Positions 25,611 through 36,929 of a stretch of DNA of 64,000 nucleotides are shown here, piece after piece; position 1 is the stretch's first letter, and the number at the start of each line of letters is the position of its first letter. Source of the stretch: Guillardia theta CCMP2712 (lineage: Eukaryota > Cryptophyceae > Pyrenomonadales > Geminigeraceae); the NCBI RefSeq assembly GCF_000315625.1, contig NW_005434670.1, forward strand, positions 215,753 through 279,752. Reading direction: 5' to 3'. Both the position numbers and the translations under genes were made by a program. The notes beneath the pieces were generated by a model. That model had not been told where the DNA came from. It ran no database searches and saw nothing but the letters and a program-made list of their open reading frames with translations.

Positions 25611-26093
25611 ATGGCGCCGCAAGGCTTCGTTGCGGCTCCCCCGCATGCTCCCTTGGCGCCCTCCTCCTGCTTACGACCATGCGGCGTGTCCATGTCAAGG
25701 AGGATGCATCGTTTTGCTCTCAGATCCGCATCCGGCGCCTCGATGAGGATGGACTTGACGTCGAAGCATGCCGGCGTCGCTCTGTTGTCCGTCATGTCCC
25801 TTCTTAGCCTCGGAGGAATGCGCGCGAATGCGCTGAGCGAGCAAGGCAGCTCCCTGCTGCTCTCAGACGCATCAGAAGGGATGCTGGCCCCTGCTGCCAG
25901 GATACTTGTTGTCGTCATGGCGATGGGAGCCCTGTACGCCTTCTACCGACCCCCTGAGGAGATTCTGGTGGAGCAGAAGGAGTCTTTCGACGAGGAGGAC
26001 CTGAGGAAGTATATGGGAGAGGACGCGGAAATCCCTGAATACTTCAAGAAGAAGGAGAGGAGGGTAGGACAGGGGAAGGAGGACAGCGGGTAG
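25611..26093 (+). CDS. small membrane protein with thylakoid-type targeting sequence
   Basis: A single-exon frame of 160 residues starting MAPQGFVAAPP. The first ~45 residues are rich in Ala, Pro, Ser and Arg, transit-like. A hydrophobic stretch ends with a signal-peptidase-like site (LLSLGGMRANA), as in thylakoid-directed presequences. A single transmembrane helix follows (ARILVVVMAMGALYAFY), then an acidic, lysine-tailed stromal or cytosolic domain (EEDLRKYMGEDAEIPEYF). I cannot match it to a named photosystem subunit. The targeting is inferred from sequence character only. Confidence 0.6.
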   Translation: MAPQGFVAAPPHAPLAPSSCLRPCGVSMSRRMHRFALRSASGASMRMDLTSKHAGVALLSVMSLLSLGGMRANALSEQGSSLLLSDASEGMLAPAARILVVVMAMGALYAFYRPPEEILVEQKESFDEEDLRKYMGEDAEIPEYFKKKERRVGQGKEDSG

Positions 26094-26136
26094 AGACTGG
26101 TTGTAAGGAATAACTTTTACTGCAAACCTCGCTGCG

Positions 26137-28691
26137 CTACCCTGCAGTCAGCTTTTCACAGAGCCTGCACCACCCCGTGTGAGAGCCAAAGGATGCGAGC
26201 GAGTGCAACTTCTCCAGCTCCTCCTGTACAGACATGAGGGAGGGACCAAGTTTGCGCAGGTACAATCACCTCGTCGTGTTTCCAGGCGAGCAGAGCTTCG
26301 TACGCCGTTGAGTTCTCAGTAAGGTACTCGATGTGCTCGCCCAGAGCTGCTGCAGATGAGAACTTAGAAGCAAAGATGGCTGAGTTGCTGTAAGACGTCG
26401 TCAGTCAAAACCTGATGCTGCGCCTCCACCCGGCTCTACTCCTCCCTCCTCCCTCCTCCCTTCTCCCTCCTCCCTCCTCCCTCCTCCCTCCTCCCTCTCC
26501 AACCCTCTCCGCCATCTCCTCCTTCCCTCCTCGCTCCCTTCCATTCGAATTCGCTTCCCTCCCCCCTCCCTCTCCACTCTCCACCCTCCGTGTAGCACGG
26601 GTCTCCTACCGAGGAAGGAACGACTCGACATTGGGTGCGCCATCGTAGATCGGCACGCATCCCGCAGCTAACGCCTGTCATGTCATGGATGACAGTGAGT
26701 CCATGAGCCGTTGGCATCACCTGCAAACAACCTGGAAAACTTTCTCTGTGACGTAATCGCGGTGTCGAGAATTCTCTAGAGCGATGCAGAAGAGATATCT
26801 GAAGAGTTCATAGGTCAAGTCAGCAAGGGTGTATCATTCTTGTATCCCCACCTCGACATCAGGCTCAGTTTTTTCTCCCCGTAGATGTTGAACCATTCAG
26901 CATCTGGAAACGGCACTGCCCTGAAAAGGCTTCATGAACATGAAAGAGAAACGCTGATTACGCCATCGGAGAATCGTACTTGTTCTGCGTACAAGCTCCA
27001 TAAGAGTCGACCCTCACATACCTGAGTAAAACTTCAGGGCTGTGAAACTTTCTGAAAAGATTTAAATTCTCTGCCTGGACAATTCCTGGACGAATTCCTT
27101 TCTACCTGAAACACGCACTCAGCGGAAAAGATGCAGGTTGAAGTCATACCAGTGTGGGAATGGCACTTGCCGATTATCGCGACAACCTGCGCAACACATG
27201 GTGACAAGTGAGATCCTGCAGGAAGAGAATCACTTGATATCTCCTCTCCTTCTTGGGAGGAAGTTGCATGTATCTGAAGCCTTCAGACACGAGCATGTAA
27301 CAATTAGCAGACAACCATAATTGTCGAATTCAAGGGAACCAGAGAGGAAAGGCCTGTCCGCGTAAGTGATGGGCACCTGAGAGCAGTCAAGACCAAGGCA
27401 GCTCCAAGGAGAGGACGAAACAAACATCGGAATCAAGATGGTAAGTCATATTCAACTCAAACTGTCGACGGAAAGAGGGCTCCTGCCGCCAAGGGTGACC
27501 AAACAGCTTCCAACTCCTTCACATCTCACAGCTTGAAGAGGATAGTTGGAGTCGGACTCCTACTCAACAACGTCACCGAGACATGTTGAGCCAGCTCCCC
27601 GTGTAGCCTCTACTTTCCTGTGAGAAGTGAACCCATAGCTGCCCATTGCACTTGACCGGCGGCAGTTGAGGGCTTGTCTTGTCCAGGGAAGGGACGTGAA
27701 TCAGGACAGCGCTCGCGCTGCCCAGGAGCGCAGGCAGGGGAGGAACAAACAAACAAGTTGCACGGCAGGAACGAGAAGGAGAACGAGGGAGCCTGAAGTG
27801 AGATTCGAGCGGCCAGACCATGACGACAGGCGGAGGTCGGGAGTCCCTATGGGAGCTGCACAGGTCCTTGACGGGCGTTTGCTCGATGAACAGGCATGCT
27901 TTCCTAGAACACTCCGAGGTATCAGCATGCTGATCAGACGAGAGGTATGCATCCAGGGAAGCCAGGTTGGCCGCGCCGATGAGACGACAGGTGGATTCAT
28001 ACGACTTTGGGCGATCGTGCTGGGAGAAACAATGGAGGGGTTGAAGGACAAGAGGTTCATCCAGTAGGAGGGTGGAGATCTGATTCACAACACTCGTTCC
28101 AAGATCTCTCTGACTGACTGCGGCAACGTTGGGTGGAAGAACAACACATGGACCGAACATCTGCAAGCACTGCTTTAAGATCTGATGAGAGTGTTGTCCG
28201 TAGTTGTCGTCTGCTGAGGAGAGGAGACCCCCTGACTGCAGCTGATGAAACTTAACTGAGCTCCAGAGTTGAAGCTCGTCTCTCATCTGACGAGAGCATG
28301 CAGAGTCCATGAAGATCACAACCCGCGGCATGTTGTTGGTCTTTGCAAACAACGAATCGTGAACGATTGAATGAACGAGGCTGAGGATTTTGTCATGATT
28401 CTCTTCAGTCCAGAAGGTCGCAAATGTGATCAAGGGTCTTTGTCTTGCTGGGATGCTCCGGTTCAGCCTGTGAGCGGTCTGACAGGATCGCCTCGCACTG
28501 AGTTGGTTTCCTCCTGCCCGCAGCCAACTGGTAGCCTCGATCCAGTCGGAGGCCTCCCATCGCAGCTCAGAATAAGGTTGGGATCGCAACCATGAAGGAG
28601 AGTCTTCTTGTCGAGCTGCTTCTTTCCTCTCAAGCTCGCCTCTCGCCAAGAACAGCGTCGCCATCGTCATGATCCCGATCAGTCCCTTCAT
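26137..28691 (-). CDS. GT10 alpha-1,3-fucosyltransferase-like protein
   Basis: Transfers fucose from GDP-fucose to glycans in the Golgi. The first exon (28691 to about 27580) has a signal or anchor sequence (MKGLIGIMTMATLFLARG) and the variable N-terminal half, ending WVHFSQESRGYTG. Later exons carry the GT10 core: LNMTYHLDSDVPITYADRPF (the family's TMTYRRDSD-type block), ALENSRHRDYVTEKVFQALA with AAGCVPIYDGAPNVESFLP, and the C-terminal block FSSAAALGEHIEYLTENSTAY...WK, ending with a Cys pair in GWCRLC. The junction after exon 1 is unclear, and the exons between 27.3 and 26.95 kb are not fully placed. A (CTCCCTCCT)-type tract at 26440-26520 lies in an intron. Confidence 0.88.
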
Positions 28692-28821
28692 GCCATCACC
28701 CCGGAATTCATGTAGAGTGCTAGCTGTTTAGCCCGGCGATGCCCGAGAAACTTCAACATCTGAACGAGTTTTCCTGCCTGGAGAATCGGCCGTGCATTGG
28801 AAAGCAATCGAACTTGTAATG

Positions 28822-29850
28822 TTAAGGCCCTCGGGTTGTGATTCTAGTGCCGTCTTGATGATCTGAATGTGATAAGTTAGGGCGTCCCCTACAAGGTGTA
28901 TCAGTGTAGAGAGCTTGCCAGTGCTTCTCAGATGTAATGATCATCGGATCGTGGGGAGTAAATTGCTTACATAGAGTTGAGAAGGCACGGTCATCTATGC
29001 CAACACGGCTCAGATCAAGTTCCAACACCTGGGATGGCAAGATGATCATATGTGGTTGGGCAGACAGAATGAATCAGAGCTGCTTTGATGAATGAATAGC
29101 ATTGATGTTTTTGATCGAATGAATCCTGTCTTCTCGGTCTGAATGATTGGATGATTCGGGACAGGATAATTGGAATGATTGGTTTTGAGTTGTGTAATAG
29201 ATGATAGATTGTGGGCTTGAACTAATCCAACGTTGGGAGCTGGATCGAAGGAGACGGTGATCTGGCAAAGAACACGATCTTGTGGGCAAGAATTCATAGT
29301 CTCTCACAAAAGCACGTGCATCGATGTAAGACAGAAACATCACATTTTGCAACAACTCAACCCCGGCCAAGATCCACTTGAACTCTCCTCGCTGATTTCT
29401 CGGGTCTCTCTCGATGGACAAGGTTTGTGCATGCTGCCAACCTACCGTATGTTTTTGAACCTCAGGGAGGACAAAGATCAAGTTCGCTCTTCTGACAGTG
29501 TTCAACACAGTAGTTGGCAAGATTGTCATACAATGGTGCATAAGGCACGGGTTGCTGCTTTTTCCACAGTATCTTGAATAGATACAGCTCTCCTGGTGTC
29601 TCGGAAAGCATATGATGATGAATGACAAACAAGTCACCTGCTACTTCAGCGGTTGCTGGCAGATTTGGGAGACCCTTTGAGCTGTTAAAGACGATGGGTC
29701 CTGCTGGATGTCAGGACCGGAGATTTTCCCTTCATTCCTGAGGATGAGGTGTGAAGAAATTCGAATAGAAGCCAAATTTGAAAGAACATCATCATCATCA
29801 TCGCTGAAGGCAACTTTGAAGGCAATTTCGTGATCGCGCTTCATCATCCA
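28822..29850 (-). CDS. unresolved minus-strand coding pieces in AT-richer DNA
   Basis: Several open segments read plausibly but do not join simply: DLFVIHHHMLSETPGELYLF (29637 downwards), then GEFKWILAGVELLQNVMFLS, then VLELDLSRVGIDDRAF near 29040. The region is visibly richer in A/T than its neighbours and contains small GAATGATT repeats near 29140-29190. It may be one multi-exon gene of unknown function or a decaying one. No family is recognised. Confidence 0.3.
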
Positions 29851-29887
29851 ATTAGAAATTAAAACCTTCGCATATTCTGAGCAGATT

Positions 29888-30217
29888 TCAGCCTGCCTTC
29901 ATAGAGTTGTATGTTGGGCTTGGAACAAGATGTACAACACTCGAAGGGAGTTCAAAATCTCGATAATACACAGATCTGATCTTGTTATCAAAATCTGCAA
30001 TGCTAATGATTCTCTTAACCGCCAAGAAGAATCGTTTGGCAGTGCCTCTATATATATGTTTGAAAATACGTTCCTTGGGAGAGGAGAAGATGATGTTCTT
30101 GGTATATCCACCATCAAAATACGTTGACCCCGCCTCGTAAAAGTCGCAGAGATACCAACCTTTGTGTTTGAACAAGATTAATACTCGGTTTGTTTCTCCA
30201 TTCTCTCTTGGTTTCAA
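29888..30217 (-). CDS. unrecognised open frame in AT-richer DNA
   Basis: A 110-codon frame without an ATG at its start, reading RVLILFKHKGWYLCDFYEAG and RDFELPSSVVHLVPSPTYN. The mix of hydrophobic and aromatic residues looks coding. It may be an exon of the same gene as its neighbours. Function unknown. Confidence 0.35.
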   Translation of the reverse strand: MKPRENGETNRVLILFKHKGWYLCDFYEAGSTYFDGGYTKNIIFSSPKERIFKHIYRGTAKRFFLAVKRIISIADFDNKIRSVYYRDFELPSSVVHLVPSPTYNSMKAG

Positions 30218-30278
30218 TCATTTCCCGTCCAAACCAAAGTTGTTCGCAATGATATCCTCGGACATCTCGATACTAGCA

Positions 30279-30638
30279 CTACCGTATCACAAGCTCGTTT
30301 CCGGGCCACCAAGAATTCTTGAACTTTTCGGGAAACGAACAGTCGTTTATTTCTGGGAAAATGCAGAGAGCCATCTTCATGCCGAGCATTGAGTTGTCTA
30401 AGGCTTTGTAAAGTATCGTCCCTTCGCCTTGCAAAAGCCTGGAGCTCGGCTTTCTCCTGCTCATCATGGCATTGCTGCTGGCGGCGATCCTCGCCTGTAG
30501 CCGCTTGAGTTCCAGCCTGCTTCGCTCGATCTTGAGCTTGGCTCTCTTTGCCCCCTCCTGAACCCGGAACTCGGCTTTCTCCTTGGCATTGTTGCTGAAT
30601 CTGATCTTCTTCCTTTGCCGCTTTAGTTCGACTCGCAT
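30279..30638 (-). CDS. unrecognised frame with imperfect KEKAE/RLEL coiled-coil repeats
   Basis: The frame starts MRVELKRQRKKIRFSNN and contains lysine-rich helical repeats (AKEKAEFRVQEGAKRAKLKI; RRKPSSRLLQ). At DNA level a unit containing GCCAAGGAGAAAGCC recurs imperfectly around 30460, 30580 and 30695. This suggests an expanded internal repeat that runs upstream of the ATG in broken frame. The end reads NSWWPGNELVIR. Function unknown; possibly a truncated or decayed gene. Confidence 0.35.
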   Translation of the reverse strand: MRVELKRQRKKIRFSNNAKEKAEFRVQEGAKRAKLKIERSRLELKRLQARIAASSNAMMSRRKPSSRLLQGEGTILYKALDNSMLGMKMALCIFPEINDCSFPEKFKNSWWPGNELVIR

Positions 30639-30859
30639 ATGCTCTATCTCAAGCTCGTCCTTGATCCTCTCAGAGGCTCAGCCTGGAGCTTGGCTTTCTC
30701 CTTGGCATTATCGCTGTCACTGTCCGAGCCATCACCCTTTCAGTGCCGCGGATTTTTTCGCTGGCTGCGCTTCAATCGTCACTGAATTTCCAACTTAGTT
30801 TCCTGTCACTACTGAGGACATCATGTGCCTGCAAGTATTCGGTGACACCTACAAGCTAG

Positions 30860-31340
30860 GATAGGCCGAGTTTTCGATCAGGGTCAATCCGGGCCTGTCT
30901 TACCATCGCCGCTCAGTCCTGAGTGACTATGGTTCGCCGAAGTTTTCCGAATCAAGTTGGAGGCCCGGCCGCGAGTCAGTGTTTGCTACTGAGCTCCGAT
31001 ACACACCGTTGAACGTTTTTTTACTGGGCCCGGGGTGAACTCAGTCCGAGGCACTGTCACTGAGGCCCTCGGCCCAGGCTGTGCCGCCGCCCGGCGGCCG
31101 CCGCCCCCGGAGTCAACTTCTGCCACCCGGCGCAGCACGACTTCCGCCGGGCGCCCGCCGCCCCCCCCCCGGGGGGGGCGCCGGCGGCCCGTGCAAGGGC
31201 CCGGCAAACTTGAAAACGTCAAGGCTTGTTGAAACTTGAAACATTCTCTTTTACTCAAACATTCTTTTACTCAAAGTTAAGTTAAAAATCAGTACGAGGA
31301 CAACGCGGGCCGGCGGGGGATTGACGCCGGCCCGGGGGCT
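30860..31340. repeat. GC-rich island with C10G8 palindrome and one 37-nt repeat
   Basis: Dense GGCCCGG, GCCGCC and CGGCGG words with GTCACTGAG-like words between. A run of ten C followed by eight G at 31162-31179 is flanked by GCC/GGC and could fold on itself. The 37-nt dispersed repeat lies at 31266-31302. No gene is apparent from here to 31900 apart from short opposite-strand frames near 31670-31880. Confidence 0.45.
31266..31302 (+). repeat. 37-nt dispersed repeat, copy 1
   Basis: Begins TTTACTCAAAGTTAAGTT and ends CAGTACGAGGACA. It matches 46326-46362 at every position and 46251-46287 (reverse) and 46546-46582 with one to three changes. An A/T-rich 18-mer joined to a mixed 3' half, bordered by GC-rich DNA. 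Confidence 0.8.
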
Positions 31341-31935
31341 GCCAATACTTTAAGTAGTGAACTTACCGGTGATGATGCCGCAATGGTCCGACGCCGAGGA
31401 GCCTACAAAGGCTTTCCGGTAGGGGTAGTTTGCGTGGCGTGACTAGAGACTGCGGTGGGGGGTTTGTTTTGCTACAATACTTGTATTAAGTAAACTTAAC
31501 AAGTATTCAAGACAGGGGGGAGCTTCTATAACTTCTCCGCTCCTACAGCAATTTCCCGTTGCTGCCGGTAAAGCTTACGATTGTCGAATCGGCACCGTCG
31601 CGTCGAAGGATGAGCAACAGCGGCGGGTACATGCCGAGGTAAGAGTCTTGCAGTATCGCCATGCTTTACCATGATCTTTCAAGCTTGCTGCAATCTTCGC
31701 AGTCTAGTTGCAAACTCCTCTCGCATATGCTTTCTCCCCTCCTGTTGATCGCCACTATCTTAGCCACGTTTTCTGCCGAGATGCCCTCTGTGTTCATCTC
31801 ATTTCTTGCATTCTTAAATCGTTGGATGATTGCTAGTTGGTTCTTGCTTTGTTGTTGGGATGTATAGAATGGCTGCGCCATGCACAGTTTTATATTTCTT
31901 CCCTGGATCTGTGCACAGATGCATGTGATGTGGAC

Positions 31936-34900
31936 ATGCTGAAGCTAGATAACGTGGTGGATCTTAACTTGAGAAGTGACGCGATAGCATCATTGCATCC
32001 TTGTGACACTTGCACCTCAACCAGTAGGCAGCCTCATCAGATGCCTCCTTCCACAAAGCCGCTGGTGAAGCCTGTCGCACACCCCCACAACTCCTCTGCC
32101 ATGCAGTCTCAGCCGGCAACACTCTCCAACACGCAGATGAGTGGGCTGGGCACAGTATCAGTCGCAAGTTCGGTCCACGACTCGGAGCCAGCAATGCACG
32201 AAACGATGAGAGCCGATGCAGCGGAGGACAGGCTGCTGCGAGCAATGTCGCACTTCAGCAAGGTGACCCCTCTGGCCAACCAGATCCCCGCCAATCGAGC
32301 AGGATCAGCGCTGATCGCCTACGTGGAGGCGAGGAATGAGCTTGACGAGCCTGCCTTGTGGGATGATTTTGTGACGACGTCACCAGTGCAATTCCTCAAA
32401 GCAGAGCTGAAGACTCCAACGCAGACAGCAATCCTTGAAAGACACCTGGCAAGGTTCGAGGTCGGAGTTCCGCTCATCAACGGGAGTCTCAACATGAAGC
32501 TCTTGCCCGACCTGACGATCAGCAAGGTGCAGCGAGACGACTTGGACTGTCAGGAGGGAGACAAGATCGTTCAGGTCGATGGGATCCCGGTGTCCAACAT
32601 TGAAGACCTTCGGATTCACTTGCAGGGCAGGCAGGAGATCACCCTGGTGATTGAGAATGCCGGCACACCCTTGTTTACCATTCACGACGCTACGACTCCC
32701 TACTGGGAGGTGACTTCTGTTCCCTCAGCGACGTCGATCCGAGGGTCGCTCAAGGCGGGGGACCTTGTGCTGAGGATAAATGACATCCCCGTCTCCGGAC
32801 TTGACACCCGCAAGGCTCTTGACACGACTTTCGCTAAAGTTAGCCTCCTCCCTTCTGACTCTCAGCTTGCTCAGAGGATTAAGGCGGAAGGGCTGATGTC
32901 CTTCACGACTCAGGCACGTGCAAAGGTGGCAGGAGACGACGTGCGGGTTGACTGATGTAGCAGGTGGAAGTGAGCAGCTCCAAGGGCATGAACACCATGG
33001 ACCCCAAGTACAACATCATCCTCACAAACTTTGAGCCAGCCATGTTTGCAGGAGCATACATCGTAGGGATCTACCTGGGACGGCATCAGGTGACTTGGAA
33101 AGGTCTGCGTGAAGCAGGAAGATGACTGTCCTTGCAGATTGGAGAGGAGTTCAACTTAGAGATCGTGGAGGGGCCGGCAGACGCTAAGCGCTCGGATGTT
33201 GTGCGAGATGGGCTATGGCAGGCAGTGGCCGGCATTCCTGTTGACTTTCGGCTGGATTGTTTCGATAGCGCTGGCAACAAGAAGTTCAAGGGAGGAGACA
33301 GGATTCAGATACAAGACGCCGACGTGAAGGACCTCGGGAACGGCAGCTACAACGTGTCGTGGACGCAGACTCAAGTCGGGAGCCGCATCATTGACATCCG
33401 GGTCAACGGCGAGTCCATGCAAGGCACCCCCCAGGTGGAAGTGCTCCCAGCTGAAGTCTACGCCCCCAACTGCCAGGTCAGCCTCGTCACGGGCATCCAC
33501 GGCTTCAACGTCGCCTCCAACGGCAACGTGGACTGGACGGTGATCGCAGGAACTTCTTCCTCGCTGACCGTCAAACTCTTTGATCGCTTCGGAAACCCCC
33601 GGCCCAGGGCCAAAGACGTTGTCACAATGATCCAGCACGGGCCCTGCTTCAGGAAGGAGATGATCCGTGCTGAGTTGCCCCTGGAGCCTTCCGGGCTCGG
33701 CATCTACGAGTTTCAAGGGCTTATCACCCACGGAACCACCAAGAACGCTGACGGCCAGTACGAGTACTCCAAAATTCAGGTGCTGGTGAACGGGGAAGAC
33801 GTGGCAGAGCGAGCATGGTCCATCGATGTCGTCCCTGCCGAGGTGGCGCTGGACAAGTGCATGGCGGTCGTGCCGACGTCGGGGATCGTGAGTGCAGCAG
33901 GCGAGAAGTACGAGTTTGAGGTGATCATCAAGGATACATGGGACAACTTCAGGAACCACGTAGAGGACAAGATTGAGATCTTTGAATTGGTTCCCACCAC
34001 CAAACAGCGAGGAGAGGAGTGGTCTAACTACGAGGTGACCAGCTCGGGTCATGGGTCGTACAAGGTGACGGCCACCCAGTCCATCGCTCGTCAGACTCGC
34101 TTCACCTTTGCCGTGAATGGAACCGTCGCTCTCGGGCCCCAGCACAACTACTTGCTCAACATCGTCCCCAACATCGTCTGCATCGACCAGTGTGTGGTCA
34201 CCGGGGAGATCACGACGACTGTTGGCCAGTACATTGCCCTCCTGATTGCTCTGCGCGACAAGTATGGGAACGTGTGCTCCCCGCAGCAGATGGCAGATGT
34301 CGAGATCCTTGTGAGCGACGTGCAGCTCCTGAACGGTCAGATTGAACAGAAGGATTTGGCGCTGAATCATCGGGTGAGCCGAGTAGACTTCCATCCCGGC
34401 ATCATCTACACCCATCAGATCGTATTCTTCACCGAGCAGGCAGTCAAGGTCTCGCTGAACCTCATGTTGAAGAATGATTTGCTCCATCGCACGACCCTCC
34501 AGTTCGAGACCAACGAGCTCGACCCGGACTCTTGCCTGGTCGAGGGGCTGCCAAACTGCATCGTCTGCGGAGAGAACTTCACCTTGTCTATCAAGCTTCA
34601 AGACTCCTTCAAGAATGGTCTCCTCGGCATGGACTCTGCCATCATTCTGATCGCTCAGGATCCGCTCGGAACCATCGCAAACGTGCAGAAAGTGCAGGCG
34701 ACGGAGGTCGGGAAGGGCAACTACACCGTCACTTTCAGGATCCAGACGGCGAACCCTTCGATGCAGTTCCGCATCAGAGTGAACGAGTTCACCATCCATG
34801 CAGCTGCGGTGGAGGTGCTGCCAGCTGTTGCCAAAGCGAAGCTGTCAGAGCTGGAGCACCACGAGGAGTGCAGAGTTCACTTCCCTATCACCTTCCGAGG

Positions 34901-35132
34901 GCTGCTCATGGACGAGTACGGCAACATCGCCATCACCTGCGACAAGCCCCCCGTGGTGAAGCTCGACGGCTGCGCTCTGAAGAGCAGCGATGCCAAGGTG
35001 TACATGGAGAAGGGCGGGGCCTTCCGGATCTCCTTCACCCCCCGCCGCCATGGCGACGTGCGACTCAAGGTGAGGAGGAGGAGGAGGAGGAGGAGGAGGA
35101 GGAGGAGGAGGATGATGATGATGAGGAGGATG

Positions 35133-35175
<43 letters not shown>

Positions 35176-36842
35176 GGAGGAGGAGGAGGAGAAGCAGGAG
35201 GAGGAGGAGGAGGAGGAGGAGGAGGAGGAGGAGGAGGAGGAGGAGGAGTAGTTGAAGTCGATCTCCTCCAGGCCTTCGTCAACGATGAAGTGCTAGCGGA
35301 GAGAACCGTCAAGGTCCGGAGTCTGGCGTCGTGGACCAAGGAGGTAGACCAACCCTCAAACTCTTGTCGCCTGATCCCTCGCTCCTTCCAGGACGCAGCC
35401 GAGTGGATCCAACTGATGGGGCTGATAGAAGCAAAGATCAAGCCTGTTGCCGAGAAGCTGTCCAAAGAGTTTGTGAAGTGAGACATTGCAGCAACGGTCA
35501 GTCGCACCCACTGATGGATGACCTGCAGTCAAAATGCAACCGGAGCCAAGATTGCCGGGGGGCTTCTCGACAGGGGAGCGCTTCACTTTGCGGTTCTTGA
35601 CGCTCCTGCGGCTCTCGAGCTAGTCTCACCCTCGTGCAGTTTGGGATCGAAGACATGCACGTCGCTGAGTTCTTCTCGCAAGTCATCAACGACCTCAACA
35701 AGGTTCGCTCCCTCCCCTGCCGCCTCCTCCTGACCTCTCTCATGCTCAGGGATCTGAGGCCCCCAGGTATTACTTACCGTGGGACTGGTCCTCCTCGGAC
35801 TCGGCGCTCCGGGTCGTCCCGGTGCCAGCAGGGTGCGTGTGCTCGCACTTGCCGAGAGCTCTTGACTAGAGCGCAGGGATGAAGCCTTCAACAACATCGC
35901 ACAGCGGCTGACGGAGTCCATGGTACCTCCTCTCCTCCTCTACTCGCCTCCAAGTGAGCTCCTCCTCCAGCCCAACGCCAACATCCTCTCCATCCAGAGG
36001 GTAGAGAACGTGGACAAGTACGCCAAGTACTTTCAAGTTCGCAACGACATGGCGCACTCTAGAGGTCTGCGCGTGTGAGATTTGAAGGGTCTGAAGGAGC
36101 GACAGGCGGGGATCCCAACGAGCACTACCTCTGGTTCTGCGGGTGTGAGGGGCTGGAGCACGAGAGGGTCCTGCAGGAGGGGTTCAAGACTGACCTCCTG
36201 GAGGGGGTCTCCTCCTCGGAGTACTTCATGATGGGCTACGGGTAATGCTTTCAAGCTCCTCTCCCAGCTCCTCTCCCAGCTGCTGACGCCTTTGCAGGTT
36301 TCTGTTCGTGTCCGACCCCAAGGTAGCTCATCAGCTGCAGTACTCGTCCCAGGTGAAGTCTAGCTGGGGTAGGCGAGGTGGATGATGTCTGGTGCAGGTC
36401 TCAGGCACAGAGAGGAAGCTCGTCCTGGCCAGAGTGATGGAGGGCAGGCAGAGCCGTGCTGGGGCTGACGAGCTGTGAAAGGTGACGTGCGGGACGATCG
36501 CAACAAGGGAGCCGATCCTGGCCAACGTGGAGACTGAGATCAAGGTGACTTCTCCCTCCTCCTCCCCTTCCTCTCACTCTGCTCGTCTCAGAAAGCGGAA
36601 AACAGAGTTCCTCCCGCTGGCTTCCACACTGGTGACCTGCCCTGGTGTATGCTCTCGTCACACGACGCTGACTACACGCAGCGACCTCCATGCAACGATG
36701 CGAGCTGGGGGTTTACTGGAACAACATGGCGTACCCGGAGTATGTTGTCAGCTACAAGCTGCCATACAGCCTCGACGTGGACTGGCCTGAGAAGCGAGGG
36801 AACAGCCTGATGAAGATCGACGAGACTACAGCAGTGCTATAG
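31936..36842 (+). CDS. PDZ-filamin-PARP fusion protein
   Basis: Sixteen exons (31936-32925, 32964-33089, 33138-35069, 35272-35313, 35392-35477, 35529-35592, 35640-35702, 35750-35832, 35877-35922, 35971-36064, 36097-36241, 36298-36352, 36398-36474, 36508-36544, 36592-36631, 36682-36842) stay in one frame for 1346 residues. Two PDZ-like modules are at about 190-315 (EGDKIVQVDGIPVSNIEDL; KAGDLVLRINDIPVSGLDT). Filamin-type Ig repeats fill about 373-1016 (GSYNVSWTQTQVG, GKGNYTVTFRIQT). A PARP/tankyrase-type ADP-ribosyltransferase domain ends the protein (ILSIQRVENVDKYAKY, NEHYLWFCGCEG, AYPEYVVSY). The usual HG is CG and the usual GIYF Tyr is Leu, while the Glu of PEY is kept, so activity may be altered. 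The start codon is uncertain; the frame is open further upstream. Confidence 0.82.
35070..35271 (+). repeat. purine microsatellite filling an intron of the PDZ-filamin-PARP gene
   Basis: (AGG)n, then (ATG)n, then (AGG)n on the sense strand occupy almost the whole intron. Only the last ~25 bases (to CTCCTCCAG) look like a normal acceptor. The tract is open in several frames and creates false Arg/Glu/Asp runs. Splicing joins GDVRLK to AFVNDEVLAERTVK. Confidence 0.8.
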
Positions 36843-36929
36843 TCCCAAGGGCGATGGTTGAAGCACAGACAAAGAGGCCCTCGCTGCTGCATCCTTCCCC
36901 TCAACTTTCATTGATATGCTACAATCGCA

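Noticed and set aside
31661-31881. Opposed frames of about 70 residues upstream of the PDZ exon
   Set aside because: Too short and mutually overlapping. The minus one looks helical but has no support.
33213-34799. 528-residue minus-strand open frame opposite the filamin exon
   Set aside because: It is a shadow frame. The + strand frame shows filamin repeats and continues through phase-matched exons, while the minus frame is His/Val/Leu-biased without motifs.
34532-35505. Frames with long Glu/Asp, Pro/His or Arg/Met runs over the 35.1 kb repeat
   Set aside because: Microsatellite in an intron. The runs follow the repeat unit in every frame.
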